This document shows, in pieces, positions 24,960-33,042 of a stretch of 64,000 nucleotides of DNA. Location of the stretch: assembly GCF_002733835.1 (NCBI RefSeq), contig NZ_NVWY01000032.1, positions 1 through 64,000 on the forward strand, read 5' to 3'. Both the position numbers and the translations under genes were made by a program. This DNA is from Alcanivorax sp. (GTDB lineage: Bacteria; Pseudomonadota; Gammaproteobacteria; Pseudomonadales; Alcanivoracaceae). The notes beneath the pieces are model-generated. The model did no database searches. It was given only the letters and a program-made list of their open reading frames with translations, and was not told where the DNA came from. Position 1 is the first letter of the stretch. Every line of letters starts with the position of its first letter.

Positions 24960-25766
24960 ATGGCTGTTTCACCTCCCCAACAAAGCAGGAACCCAGGGAA
25001 AGTGGCGAATCATACTGGAATATTCTCGCCGGGACGGCTGCTGTACTGCCTGGCTTTTATGGCGTGCCAGCCATTGGCCGCTCAGGAACCTTTTCCCGCC
25101 GAACTGCGGCCCGCTGAGGGCACTTACCGGGTAGTGGTCAATGGCATTCCTGTGGGTCTAAGCGCCTCTATTCGCCTGGAAAAAGCCGAGCCCGGGTATC
25201 GGCTGCATTTCACCGCCCGCAACCGGCTGTTCAGCCACGAAGAAAGCGCCCATTTCGACTGGCATAACTGCGAAGCCACCCCCTATCACTATCAACATGC
25301 CAGCACAGGCTTCGGGATGCAGCGAGGCGGCGAAATCCGCTTCGACTGGGACGCGGAACAAGCACTGGGCAGCAAGGCCACCTATGCACTGGCAGCGAAC
25401 ACCCTGGATGCACTCAGCGTAGCCATGGTTGCACGCTGCCATATGGCAAACGGCGATACCGCATTCAGTTACGCCGTTGCCGAGCCTGATGGGATGACCG
25501 ACTACCACTATCAATCACTGGGCACGGAAGCACTGGAAACGCCTGCAGGGACCTGGCAGGCAACGGGGCTTGAGCGGGATTATGCAGAACGCGGCCGCCA
25601 TTCCGAATTCTGGGCCGCCCGCGAACTGGATTACTTCATGGTGCGCATGGACCACCGGGAAAACCCGTTCATTCGCGGCCGCATCGAACTGACCGACTTC
25701 CGCTATCTGGATACACCCGAGAGCAGCACCGAACGCCAGGACGGCAACACCGTTACCAGCCGCTGA
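24960..25766 (+). CDS. DUF3108-type exported protein
   Basis: A 268-residue protein. After about 25 polar residues there is a hydrophobic signal (LLYCLAFMACQPLAAQ, cleavage near residue 43). The mature domain reads GTYRVVVNGIPVGLSASIRLE and continues with beta-rich repeats (YRLHFTARNRLFSHEESAHFDW). This matches the pattern of DUF3108 periplasmic or outer-membrane-associated proteins of unknown function. The 3' end overlaps the 3' end of the opposite-strand DUF2489 gene by 64 bases. Confidence 0.7.
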   Translation: MAVSPPQQSRNPGKVANHTGIFSPGRLLYCLAFMACQPLAAQEPFPAELRPAEGTYRVVVNGIPVGLSASIRLEKAEPGYRLHFTARNRLFSHEESAHFDWHNCEATPYHYQHASTGFGMQRGGEIRFDWDAEQALGSKATYALAANTLDALSVAMVARCHMANGDTAFSYAVAEPDGMTDYHYQSLGTEALETPAGTWQATGLERDYAERGRHSEFWAARELDYFMVRMDHRENPFIRGRIELTDFRYLDTPESSTERQDGNTVTSR

Positions 25767-26194
25767 ACCGCATCACCGACAACAGCGGCCTGTTCTTCCT
25801 CCAGCTGCCACCGGTAATTGTCCTGATTATGACGGGCCCGGGCGGTCAGTCCGTCACGATTCTCTCCCCGGTCGAACTGCTGGCATGTCTCTGCAAATTG
25901 ATGGATTGCCGCTACATCCACTTTCGGAGCAATATCCGCCGGCAGGCTATCCAGCAAGGCGCTGATACGAATGGCCGCCTCACTCAGTTCGACTTGCTTC
26001 TGATCAACCGCACGGCAGAGCACCTCAAGGCTATCGAGTATCTGCGTGTACTTCGCGGCACTGCGGCCCTCCTCCGCCAGTATCAGGGCTTTGCGGTGGC
26101 GCGCCATCCAGACTTTCCAAACCAGCAAACCGAGCACGGCGCCAATCAACAGTCCGATAACGATTGCCAGTACTACCTGCCCGGCCATGGCCAT
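25703..26194 (-). CDS. DUF2489 membrane-anchored protein
   Basis: Start set at MAMAGQVVLAIVIGLLIGAV (GGGAG upstream), 163 residues. One N-terminal transmembrane segment (residues 4-25, then WKVWMARHRK), followed by a cytoplasmic helical domain with LDSLEVLCRAVDQKQVELSEAAIRI, as in DUF2489 proteins. Function unknown. Converges on the DUF3108-type gene with a 64-base overlap of coding sequence. Confidence 0.7.
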   Translation of the reverse strand: MAMAGQVVLAIVIGLLIGAVLGLLVWKVWMARHRKALILAEEGRSAAKYTQILDSLEVLCRAVDQKQVELSEAAIRISALLDSLPADIAPKVDVAAIHQFAETCQQFDRGENRDGLTARARHNQDNYRWQLEEEQAAVVGDAVQRLVTVLPSWRSVLLSGVSR

Positions 26195-26424
26195 ATCGAA
26201 TTCTCCCGGAAGACGTGATCGAACCCTCCAGGGGCACACGCCTTCATCGATTATTTATCTTGGCGCCAAGTCGGCAGTTACCACTGCTGATGCTCAACAC
26301 GGAAATGACAAATTTGCTTCATGAATAACGCATCATATCCACGTAACCATGATTGAAAATTGCCTGTCATCGCGCCATTGTACGTTCCACTGAGCGTACG
26401 TTCACACTATTCTCCGGAGGCCGA

Positions 26425-26889
26425 TTGAACGCTGACCTGCCCGGGTGGCTCGCGCCACTGGCCCAACAACTGGAACCCTGGTTGCCAGCCCTGACCATCA
26501 CCGGGGTAATCATGGCCGTGGCCTCACTGGTGGCCTTGCCCTGGTTCCTCGTGCGAATACCGGAAAACTATTTTACCCAGTCCTATTCGCCGCACCAAAA
26601 CCGGGGAATGGTTGCCTGGCTGGTGTGGCTGTTGCGCAATCTGGTCGCAACGGTATTACTGGTCGCCGGCATCCTCATGCTTATCCTTCCCGGCCAGGGC
26701 CTGCTGACCGTTTTAATCGCTATCATGACCAGCACTTTTCCGGGGAAGTACCGTTTGGAACGCGCTATTATGCGCCGCCCCGGGGTCTTCCGGGCCGCAA
26801 ACTGGATCAGGGCCCGATACCATCGCCGCCCACTGGAACACCCGGACGCATTCAAGGAGTCCCCCCATGGCCATTACCCCCATGGTTAA
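26425..26889 (+). CDS. Small membrane protein upstream of mtnA
   Basis: A TTG start at 26425 with a strong CGGAGG four bases ahead gives 154 residues; an ATG at 26353 in the same frame lacks a site. Two transmembrane segments (ITGVIMAVASLVALPWFLV and NLVATVLLVAGILMLILPGQG) and a basic C-terminus. The LPGQGLLTVLIAI segment recalls PGPGW-type membrane proteins. Its end overlaps mtnA by 23 bases, so it may be part of the methionine salvage transcript. Function unknown. Confidence 0.65.
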   Translation: MNADLPGWLAPLAQQLEPWLPALTITGVIMAVASLVALPWFLVRIPENYFTQSYSPHQNRGMVAWLVWLLRNLVATVLLVAGILMLILPGQGLLTVLIAIMTSTFPGKYRLERAIMRRPGVFRAANWIRARYHRRPLEHPDAFKESPHGHYPHG

Positions 26890-27928
26890 TAGCGCCGCCA
26901 TTCGCTGGCACGGCGATCGCCTGCAGTTACTGGATCAACGCCACCTGCCAACGGAAACCCTGTGGCTGGATATTCTCGACAGCCAGCAAGCGGCAGACGC
27001 CATTCGCGATATGGTCGTGCGTGGCGCCCCGGCCATCGGAATCACCGCCGCCTACGGGCTGGCGCTGGAAGCCCAACGGCTCGGCGAGAGCGCTACCCTC
27101 GCCTCGCTACAGAATGCCATTGCCTGCCTGGCAGCCAGCCGCCCGACAGCCGTCAACCTGTTCTGGGCACTGGAACGATTGCAACGTGTGGCCGGCGATC
27201 TTCAGGGCAACGCCTTGTGCCAGGCGTTAACGGACGACGCAGAGAGCATTCACCGCGAAGACCTGGCCGCTAACCAGGCCATGGGCGAATTTGGGGCCGA
27301 CCTGCTCCCTGATGGCGCCACCGTTTACACCCACTGCAACACCGGCGCCCTGGCCACCGGCGGGCATGGCACCGCCTTGGGCATCATTCGTAGCGCCTGG
27401 GCCCGTCAGCAGCTCTCCGGCGTCTATGCCGGCGAAACCCGACCCTGGTTGCAAGGCAGCCGCCTGACCAGCTGGGAACTGCTCAATGACGGCATTCCCG
27501 TGACGCTGGTTGCCGATAGCTGCGCAGGCCAACTTATGCAACAAGGAAAAGTGCAGGCGGTTATCGTCGGTGCCGACCGGATCACCGCCAACGGTGATAC
27601 CGCCAACAAGATCGGCACCTATAACCTGGCCGTACTGGCGCAGCACCACCAGATTCCTTTCATCGTTGCTGCCCCCGTTTCCACACTGGACCCTGCCCTG
27701 CCCGATGGTAGCCACATTATGATTGAACAGCGCGATGGCAACGAAGTGCGCGCCATTCAAGGCAAACCGGTGGCCCCGGATAACTGCCCGGTGTACAACC
27801 CCGCTTTCGATGTCACCCCCGCTGCGCTGATCACCGCCATCGTCACCGAACAGGGTGTTATCCATCACCCGAATACGGAAAAGCTCAAGGCCCACCTAAG
27901 CCAGGCAAAGGATCGCCGCCATGACTGA
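26867..27928 (+). CDS. mtnA: Methylthioribose-1-phosphate isomerase MtnA
   Basis: A 353-residue eIF2B-alpha-like sugar-phosphate isomerase converting methylthioribose-1-phosphate to methylthioribulose-1-phosphate. Catalytic Cys in VYTHCNTGALA (near 156), catalytic Asp in GADRITANGDTANKIGTY (near 238), and the N-terminal VVRGAPAIGITAAYG (near 51). AAGGAG precedes the ATG. First enzyme of the salvage operon mtnA-B-D-C on the plus strand. No mtnK is seen, so 5'-methylthioadenosine is probably opened by an MtnP phosphorylase elsewhere. Confidence 0.96.
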   Translation: MAITPMVNSAAIRWHGDRLQLLDQRHLPTETLWLDILDSQQAADAIRDMVVRGAPAIGITAAYGLALEAQRLGESATLASLQNAIACLAASRPTAVNLFWALERLQRVAGDLQGNALCQALTDDAESIHREDLAANQAMGEFGADLLPDGATVYTHCNTGALATGGHGTALGIIRSAWARQQLSGVYAGETRPWLQGSRLTSWELLNDGIPVTLVADSCAGQLMQQGKVQAVIVGADRITANGDTANKIGTYNLAVLAQHHQIPFIVAAPVSTLDPALPDGSHIMIEQRDGNEVRAIQGKPVAPDNCPVYNPAFDVTPAALITAIVTEQGVIHHPNTEKLKAHLSQAKDRRHD

Positions 27929-28556
27929 TCGCCCCTATTCCACCAGCGCATTCCGTGACGCCGCCCGCGCCCTGGCCGCCACCGGGCAACGCATTTATGC
28001 CAATGGCTGGTCCCCGGCCACTAGCAGTAATTACTCCCAGCGCCTGAATGCGGACTTTGCTGCGGTGACGCAATCCGGCAAGGACAAGGGCCTGCTCCGT
28101 GAAACCGACATCATGGTCGTAGACATGGAGGGTCAGCCGGCTTCCGCCGGTAAACCCTCGGCCGAAACCCTGTTGCATACCCAGCTTTACCGTTTTGATG
28201 CCAACATTCAGGCGGTGCTGCATACCCACAGCCACGCCACCACGGTGCTGACCATGCACTGGCCCGCCAACAGCATTACGCTGGAAGGCTATGAGCTGCT
28301 CAAGGCCCTGGAAGGCATTACTACCCATGACAGCCGGCTGACCATTCCCGTCTTTGAGAACACCCAGGATATCGCCGCCCTTGCCGCCCAGGTGGACAAG
28401 GAAATGCGCGCCGGTCATATCAGCCATGCCTATCTGATTCGAGGTCATGGCCTGTACACCTGGGCGCAGGACCTGCCGGCCTGCTACCGTCAACTGGAAG
28501 CACTGGAAACCCTGCTGGCCATTGAGCTGGAGTGCCGTCGCCTGCGAGGATGCTGA
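27921..28556 (+). CDS. mtnB: Methylthioribulose-1-phosphate dehydratase MtnB
   Basis: A 211-residue class II aldolase-fold protein. The zinc-binding His pair is in VLHTHSHATTV (near 98) and a further His is in YLIRGHGLYTWA (near 172). It starts eight bases inside mtnA and so is translationally coupled. It dehydrates methylthioribulose-1-phosphate to the diketo phosphate used by MtnC. Confidence 0.95.
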   Translation: MTDRPYSTSAFRDAARALAATGQRIYANGWSPATSSNYSQRLNADFAAVTQSGKDKGLLRETDIMVVDMEGQPASAGKPSAETLLHTQLYRFDANIQAVLHTHSHATTVLTMHWPANSITLEGYELLKALEGITTHDSRLTIPVFENTQDIAALAAQVDKEMRAGHISHAYLIRGHGLYTWAQDLPACYRQLEALETLLAIELECRRLRGC

Positions 28557-28617
28557 CGCACCCGGCAAGACGACAAGACAGAACGCGCAAAGAGAGAACT
28601 GATAAAGAGGTGTCGCC

Positions 28618-29163
28618 ATGCACAGCGAACTGAAAGTCTTTTCCGACCAGGCACCCGACGTGCTGGAACAACATCACACCGACAAGGCGGCCATGGCGCG
28701 GGTGCTGGCCAGTGCCGGGGTACGCTACGAACAATGGCAAGCCAACCAGCCGTTATCCGAAAGCCCCCAGCAGGATGAAGTGATTCAAGCGTATCAGGCA
28801 GACATCGACCGACTAATCGCCGATGAAGGCTACCAGACGGTGGATGTGGTCAGCATGGTTCCGGACCACCCCGACAAAGCCGCCTTCCGGCAAAAGTTTC
28901 TGGAAGAACACCGGCACAGCGAAGATGAAGTGCGCTTTTTCGTGGAAGGCCAGGGGCTGTTCACCTTGCATATCAATGGCAAGGTCTACGAAGTGCTGTG
29001 CACCAAAGGTGACCTAATCAGCGTCCCCGCCAATACGCCGCACTGGTTCGATATGGGCCCCGCCCCCCGTTTTGTGGCCATTCGCCTGTTCAATAACCCG
29101 GACGGCTGGGTGGCCAACTTTACTGGCAGCGACATTGCCCAGCGCTTCAACCGGCTGGGCTGA
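28618..29163 (+). CDS. mtnD: Acireductone dioxygenase MtnD
   Basis: A 181-residue cupin. Metal ligands are in EEHRHSEDEVRFFVEG (near 97) and a later His in NTPHWFDMG (near 140). It oxidises acireductone to the keto acid precursor of methionine (Fe form) or to an off-pathway product (Ni form). RBS AGAGG. Located between mtnB and mtnC in the operon. Confidence 0.96.
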   Translation: MHSELKVFSDQAPDVLEQHHTDKAAMARVLASAGVRYEQWQANQPLSESPQQDEVIQAYQADIDRLIADEGYQTVDVVSMVPDHPDKAAFRQKFLEEHRHSEDEVRFFVEGQGLFTLHINGKVYEVLCTKGDLISVPANTPHWFDMGPAPRFVAIRLFNNPDGWVANFTGSDIAQRFNRLG

Positions 29164-29190
29164 CGTAACCACCGATATACAGCCAAATCC

Positions 29191-29213
29191 TAGCGTGCAG
29201 GCACGCTCACACA
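29191..29213. repeat. Degenerate single REP unit
   Basis: TAGCGTGCAGGCACGCTCAC between mtnD and mtnC retains the core of the REP palindrome but has lost its partner. Confidence 0.6.
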
Positions 29214-29229
29214 GCAGGGCTCGACATTC

Positions 29230-29910
29230 ATGATCAACGCCATCATCACTGACATCGAAGGCACCACCAGTAGTATTGCGTTTGTGAAAGACGTGCTGTT
29301 TCCCTATGCCGCCAAGCAGTTCCCCGCCTTTCTCCAGGCCCACTGGGACGATCCATCGGTACAGGAACAAATTCAGGCCGCCGAAGTCGAGGCCGGCGAA
29401 TCCCTGGGTAACCCGGAGCAAGCCAGTGCCCTGTTCCGCCAGTGGATTGAGCAAGACCGTAAAGCCACACCGCTAAAGGCCCTGCAAGGCATGATCTGGA
29501 AGGCGGGCTATGAAAATGGTGATTACACCGCCCACCTGTACCCGGACACCGCCCCGGCCCTGAAAAAGTGGCACGACAGCGGGCTGCCCTTGTATGTGTA
29601 TTCCTCCGGCTCCATCGCCGCCCAAAAACTGTTCTTCGGGTACAGCGATGCCGGCGATCTCACCGGCTTGCTATCCGGCTATTTCGATACCACCACCGGG
29701 CCCAAACAGGCCGCAGACAGTTATCGGAAGATCCAGCAGGCCATTGGCCATCCTGCCAACACCTTGTTGTTTTTATCTGATATCGAAGCAGAGCTGGATG
29801 CCGCGGCTGAAGCAGGCTTTCACACCTGCCTGCTGGACCGTGAACAGGCCGGGCTGGAAAGCCGACACCCGGTGGTCAGTGATTTCAACCACATCAATTT
29901 CCCTGACTAG
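29230..29910 (+). CDS. mtnC: Enolase-phosphatase E1 MtnC
   Basis: A 226-residue HAD-superfamily bifunctional enzyme. Motif I is ITDIEGTTSSIAFVKDVLFPY (with DIEGTT), then YSSGSIAAQKLFFGYS (near 120) and LFLSDIEAELDAAAEAGF (near 178). It enolises and dephosphorylates the diketo phosphate to acireductone, feeding MtnD. Last gene of the operon. Confidence 0.96.
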   Translation: MINAIITDIEGTTSSIAFVKDVLFPYAAKQFPAFLQAHWDDPSVQEQIQAAEVEAGESLGNPEQASALFRQWIEQDRKATPLKALQGMIWKAGYENGDYTAHLYPDTAPALKKWHDSGLPLYVYSSGSIAAQKLFFGYSDAGDLTGLLSGYFDTTTGPKQAADSYRKIQQAIGHPANTLLFLSDIEAELDAAAEAGFHTCLLDREQAGLESRHPVVSDFNHINFPD

Positions 29911-29916
29911 GGGTTA

Positions 29917-31083
29917 CTACCGAGATGACGGTTGCTGGCAACGCCACACCACAAACTTGGCGTTGCTGGCCAATACCGTCACCGACCCGAATCGACGGGA
30001 AAGCACCTTGTGGTAGCCCAGATGGCGATTACCAATAACCCGTAATTCGCCGCCCGGCGCCAGGGCTCGTGCCGCCTGATTAAACAGCCGCCGGGCCACA
30101 TGATCACCAACCACATGGCCGTCATGAAAAGGCGGATTCAACAGAATGCAGTCGAAATCATTCTCCAACCCCACCAGACCATCACCATGGTGAAAGCGGC
30201 ACTGCCTATCGGGAAAGTAGCGCGACACATTGTCACGGGCGCTTTCCAGTGCCTGCCAGGATTCATCACAAAACGTCATCTCGACGCCGGGGCTGGCCTG
30301 TAATGCAGCCAGACCGATCACCCCATTGCCGCACCCCAGATCCACCACCCGTGAACCCGCCGGCAACGACTGCGGCAGATGATCCAGGAAAAATCGCGCA
30401 CCAATATCCAGCTGCTGCTGGGCGAACACGCCAGCATGCACGGTTAATTGCCAGTCCCCTGCTTTCACCTTGCTGGGGTAGCCGGTGTCAGCCAGAACCT
30501 GCCCCGGGGTCTGTGCACTGAACAAACGGGCTTTCTTCCAGCCGTACTCGGCACGACCGTTACCCAGATAACGTTGCAGCAATGACACCAACTGCCGGGG
30601 CAAGTGCTTGTCCATGCCTGCCAACCACACGGGGACACCCTGCGGAAGATGTTGGCTCAGCCAGTGCAGCTGCCACTCCAGCAGCGCAACCGACTTGGGG
30701 ACACGCATAATCACTTGATCTGGAGTCTGGCCCGGCGCGTCAAAAGGCCACAGAAACCGGACTCCCTGCAGGCTGTTATCCTCGCCATTGGCCAGGGTGG
30801 CAGCCTGAGCCATAAAGGAATCACCACTGCTTTCCACCGCTGCGCTACCCGCCGTGGCCGCTTGCTGTAACGCCAATGCCAGTGCGCCCTGCTGATCATT
30901 CAGCACCAGGGTTTTAGCGCCGGCCTTTGCGGCTTCATCCGCTTGCGATACAGGCAGGCCGCGTTCTGCCAACGTATTGAGCAGGTACCGATCCGCATTA
31001 TCCCAGGCCTGTAAGGTCTCATTGCGCCGGCGCGGCCAGCGCTGCAATGCAAGCTGGCCCCAGGGGTGAAGGAAAGCTGTCAT
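29917..31083 (-). CDS. rlmG: 23S rRNA (guanine-1835-N2)-methyltransferase RlmG
   Basis: Start at MTAFLHPWGQLALQRWP (388 residues, site AGGA); the open frame to 31173 lacks a better start. Tandem methyltransferase-fold protein of the RlmG/RsmC group: a degenerate N-terminal half, then a SAM-binding C-terminal half with VVDLGCGNGVIG (near 246) and the catalytic LLNPPFHD (near 316). RlmG over RsmC is suggested by length and the N-terminal sequence. It is convergent with mtnC, six bases apart. Confidence 0.88.
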   Translation of the reverse strand: MTAFLHPWGQLALQRWPRRRNETLQAWDNADRYLLNTLAERGLPVSQADEAAKAGAKTLVLNDQQGALALALQQAATAGSAAVESSGDSFMAQAATLANGEDNSLQGVRFLWPFDAPGQTPDQVIMRVPKSVALLEWQLHWLSQHLPQGVPVWLAGMDKHLPRQLVSLLQRYLGNGRAEYGWKKARLFSAQTPGQVLADTGYPSKVKAGDWQLTVHAGVFAQQQLDIGARFFLDHLPQSLPAGSRVVDLGCGNGVIGLAALQASPGVEMTFCDESWQALESARDNVSRYFPDRQCRFHHGDGLVGLENDFDCILLNPPFHDGHVVGDHVARRLFNQAARALAPGGELRVIGNRHLGYHKVLSRRFGSVTVLASNAKFVVWRCQQPSSR

Positions 31084-31237
31084 TCGGGTCCTTTCATCGA
31101 GAAATACATGGGTGAAATACCTGCGGGCACGCATTTTGCCCGCTGATTGCAGGATTGGCCAGAAACTGCGCAACCACGCGTCCCCGCCGCATTTAGGTAT
31201 GGCATTTTCTGAATTGGCTGCTAGAATGCGCAGCCAT

Positions 31238-31314
31238 CGGAGTATAGCTCAGCTTGGTAGAGTACTACGTTCGGGACGTAGGGGTCGCAGGTTCGAATCC
31301 TGCTACTCCGACCA
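31238..31314 (+). tRNA. tRNA-Pro (anticodon CGG)
   Basis: A 77-base cloverleaf: acceptor CGGAGTA pairs with TACTCCG, then ACCA with an encoded CCA end. D-arm GCTC...GAGT. The anticodon stem CTACG/CGTAG encloses loop TTCGGGA, so the anticodon is CGG. T-arm GCAGG-TTCGAAT-CCTGC. Its 3' 48 bases are repeated at 40957-41004, marking it as the integration site of the downstream island. It remains complete, its 3' part now being island-derived or restored. Confidence 0.97.
31267..31314 (+). repeat. attL: 48-bp direct repeat (tRNA-Pro 3' end)
   Basis: Identical over 48 bases to 40957-41004, from ACGTTCGGGACGTAGG to the CCA end. It includes the anticodon loop and the T-arm, a usual crossover region for tyrosine integrases. 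Confidence 0.95.
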
Positions 31315-31320
31315 AAAAAG

Positions 31321-31366
31321 GCCCTATAAACAAGGGCTTACGAAGAGGCCGCGAAAGCGGCCTTTT
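31321..31366 (+). terminator. tRNA terminator, left copy
   Basis: Hairpin GCCCT...AGGGC (31321-31337), then GGCCGC-GAAA-GCGGCC followed by TTTT (31347-31366). The same GGCCGCGAAAGCGGCC stem with T run follows the right att copy at 41037, so similarity between the two island ends extends past the tRNA. Confidence 0.85.
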
Positions 31367-31377
31367 CTGTTTCTGTC

Positions 31378-31401
31378 TCTAGGGTCCAAATAGGGTCCAA
31401 C
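31378..31401. repeat. Candidate integrase arm-type site, left copy
   Basis: A 24-base segment containing AGGGTCCAAAT-AGGGTCCAAC (two 11-base units) is identical to 40806-40829 beside the integrase gene. It sits 64 bases inside the left att. Tandem short repeats near both ends are what integrase arm sites look like. Confidence 0.7.
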
Positions 31402-32086
31402 GTGCAACAAATCCCCCTGAATCATCCCAACCAGACACACTGCCCAAAGGGTCAGTGTTTACCACCTACAACCACAACCCCCTAAGGGATTTAATCATCT
31501 GCGTGCGCCGCGCGGTCAGCGCCCCCGTATGACCCAGATCCGGGGAAGGACCCAAACTGTGTTTACCCCCTCACTGGGGCCTATAGGTATAACCCCCTAG
31601 CAACCCATCCATCTGCATGCGCCGTGAGATCAGCGCCACCGTATGCCAGCTCAGAAACAGCCAGACAGATCCGCCAGCAACCACCTCAAGATTGAGGGCG
31701 TTAACCAGGTACTAACGAAGCCCAGCCCGACCACCCCAGTGGTGAATCTCTTTTCAATTCCTCAGGCGCAAGAAAAGCATTGAGGGGGCGGTGTCCGCTG
31801 ACGGGCCTTGGGACTTTCACACTACCCCCTACCCGTACAGAATCCGTGTGAGGCCAATACCACTGGTCTCAGTGGTCTCACCGGTCTCAGTAGAAGAACA
31901 GGGCAATAAAATCAGTTGGTTAGCATGGAACAGGCTGAGACCACTAGCACAGATGCCACTGGTCTCACTGGTCTCAGGGGGTGTTGCTGAATGATTACAG
32001 AGAGGGATGGAACTAATTTGGCGCGCACCTTACTGATTTCCAGATGGGGTACGGGGAAACGTATAAAGCGCCTAACTGAAGCTTGG
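31402..32086. repeat. Non-coding left end: tandem duplication and GGTCTCA iterons
   Basis: No credible gene. About 31455-31545 and 31559-31650 are degenerate copies of one block (each has TGTTTACC, AACCCCCTA, CATCTGC-TGCGCCG, TCAGCGCC and CCGTATG), offset by about 104 bases. GGTCTCA occurs at 31865, 31874 and 31883 (period 9), as TGAGACC at 31936, and again at 31961 and 31970. These features suggest a replication origin, packaging site or excision control site. Confidence 0.6.
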
Positions 32087-32392
32087 TCAGGTAGGTGAAT
32101 GGGTCAGGTCATGGAACTGAATACCCGCCGCGCGGATCACCGCCGTCATGGTTTTCAGCGTCGGATTCCCCTTTGGCGACAGCGCACGATAGAGGCTCTC
32201 ACGGGATACCTTCGCCCGTTCTGCCACCACAGCCATACCACCTTGCGCCTCCACTACATGACGGAGGGCCAGCAGAAAAGCCGACTCACCACCCAGTTCA
32301 TCCAGTTCATCAAAGGCGGTCCGCAGGTAGTCCACCGCCATGGAGGGATCTTCCCGCAGCATCTCAATCACCGCATCATCATGCTGTTTCAT
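32087..32392 (-). CDS. HigA-like antitoxin (helix-turn-helix)
   Basis: A 101-residue protein with a C-terminal Xre/Cro-like helix-turn-helix (GGMAVVAERAKVSRESLYRALSPKGNPTLKTM, residues about 52-83), in the style of the addiction module antidote family paired with Gp49-like toxins. It overlaps the toxin gene by four bases (ATGA), so toxin is first and antitoxin second, the HigBA order. Expected to neutralise the toxin and repress the promoter via the inverted repeat at 32728-32745. Confidence 0.88.
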   Translation of the reverse strand: MKQHDDAVIEMLREDPSMAVDYLRTAFDELDELGGESAFLLALRHVVEAQGGMAVVAERAKVSRESLYRALSPKGNPTLKTMTAVIRAAGIQFHDLTHSPT

Positions 32393-32727
32393 GGTTTCCT
32401 CTCCTGATAATCCGCCAGTAAAGCCTTGGCTTGATCAATGTCTGCCTGCTGGCCTTTCTTGCTGCCACCGGTTAACAGCATCACCAACCGATTGCCAACC
32501 TGAGCGTAGTAAACTCGATAGCCAGGGCCGTAATTGATACGAAGCTCCATCACACCCCCACCAACAGACTTGCAATCGCCGGGGTTTCCCAGTGCCAAAC
32601 GGTTGAGCCGGGTCAGCACCCTCATCGCAGCCTGCCGGTCCTTGCGCTTCAAGGCATTCAGCCAGGACTGGAAAGGGTCGTGACCGTCACTGGTCAGATA
32701 ATGAGTAACTTCCATCATACCGGGCAT
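32389..32727 (-). CDS. HigB/RelE-like toxin (Gp49 family)
   Basis: A 112-residue protein of the addiction-module killer family: DPFQSWLNALKRKDRQAAMRVLTRLNRLALGNPGDCKSVGGGVMELRINYGPGYRVYY and VMLLTGGSKKGQQADIDQAKALL. The GVMELRI...GYRVYY strand and the GGSKK basic segment are family marks. It presumably cleaves mRNA on the ribosome. ATGs also occur at residues 4 and 5. It would help keep the island in the population. Confidence 0.9.
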   Translation of the reverse strand: MPGMMEVTHYLTSDGHDPFQSWLNALKRKDRQAAMRVLTRLNRLALGNPGDCKSVGGGVMELRINYGPGYRVYYAQVGNRLVMLLTGGSKKGQQADIDQAKALLADYQERKP

Positions 32728-32745
32728 TGTAGCTTATATGCTACA
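32728..32745. promoter_or_regulatory. higBA operator/promoter
   Basis: Inverted repeat TGTAGC-TTATAT-GCTACA abuts the toxin start codon. On the minus strand TTGCCC and TATAAG are 18 bases apart, with TATAAG inside the repeat and only five bases from the ATG. Repressor bound here would block the polymerase, and the mRNA may be leaderless. Confidence 0.6.
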
Positions 32746-32787
32746 CAATAAGCCACGGGCAACCACACAGAGCCACAACAAAGAACC

Positions 32788-33042
32788 ATGAATACACTCT
32801 TCCTATTATTGGCCGAATTTGAGACAGGCATAATTCCTCTGGATGATATTGCGGCTAAATACCTTGGTCTAAGCCCAGCCCAAGCTCGCCGCCGCGCAGC
32901 AAGCCAGGCTCTGCCCTTCCCTGTACATAAAGCCATAAGCAGCCAGAAAGCCCCGTGGCTGGTAAGTGCCCATGATTTTGCCAAGCACTTGGACCAGCAA
33001 CGAGAGGCAGCCAGAAGCGAATGGAACGCCTTGAACCGCTAG
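32788..33042 (+). CDS. PrtN-like activator (pyocin activator family)
   Basis: An 84-residue protein: MNTLFLLLAEFETGIIPLDDIAAKYLGLSPAQARRRAAS and a C-terminal LVSAHDFAKHLDQQREAARSEW. This fits the pyocin activator PrtN family of small DNA-binding regulators (LPF/IPLxxVxxxYF motif, then a Lys-rich strand). It is the only plus-strand gene of the island and is convergent with the DUF927 gene (stop codons overlap). It may control island or resident prophage genes; in Pseudomonas, PrtN links DNA damage to pyocin expression. Confidence 0.75.
   Translation: MNTLFLLLAEFETGIIPLDDIAAKYLGLSPAQARRRAASQALPFPVHKAISSQKAPWLVSAHDFAKHLDQQREAARSEWNALNR

Noticed and set aside
31865-31976. CRISPR array from the regular GGTCTCA repeats
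   Set aside because: Units are 7 bases with 2-base spacing; there are no spacers and no cas genes.
32715-32984. Minus-strand gene opposite the PrtN-like gene
   Set aside because: Shadow frame without a ribosome-binding site; the plus-strand frame has family character.
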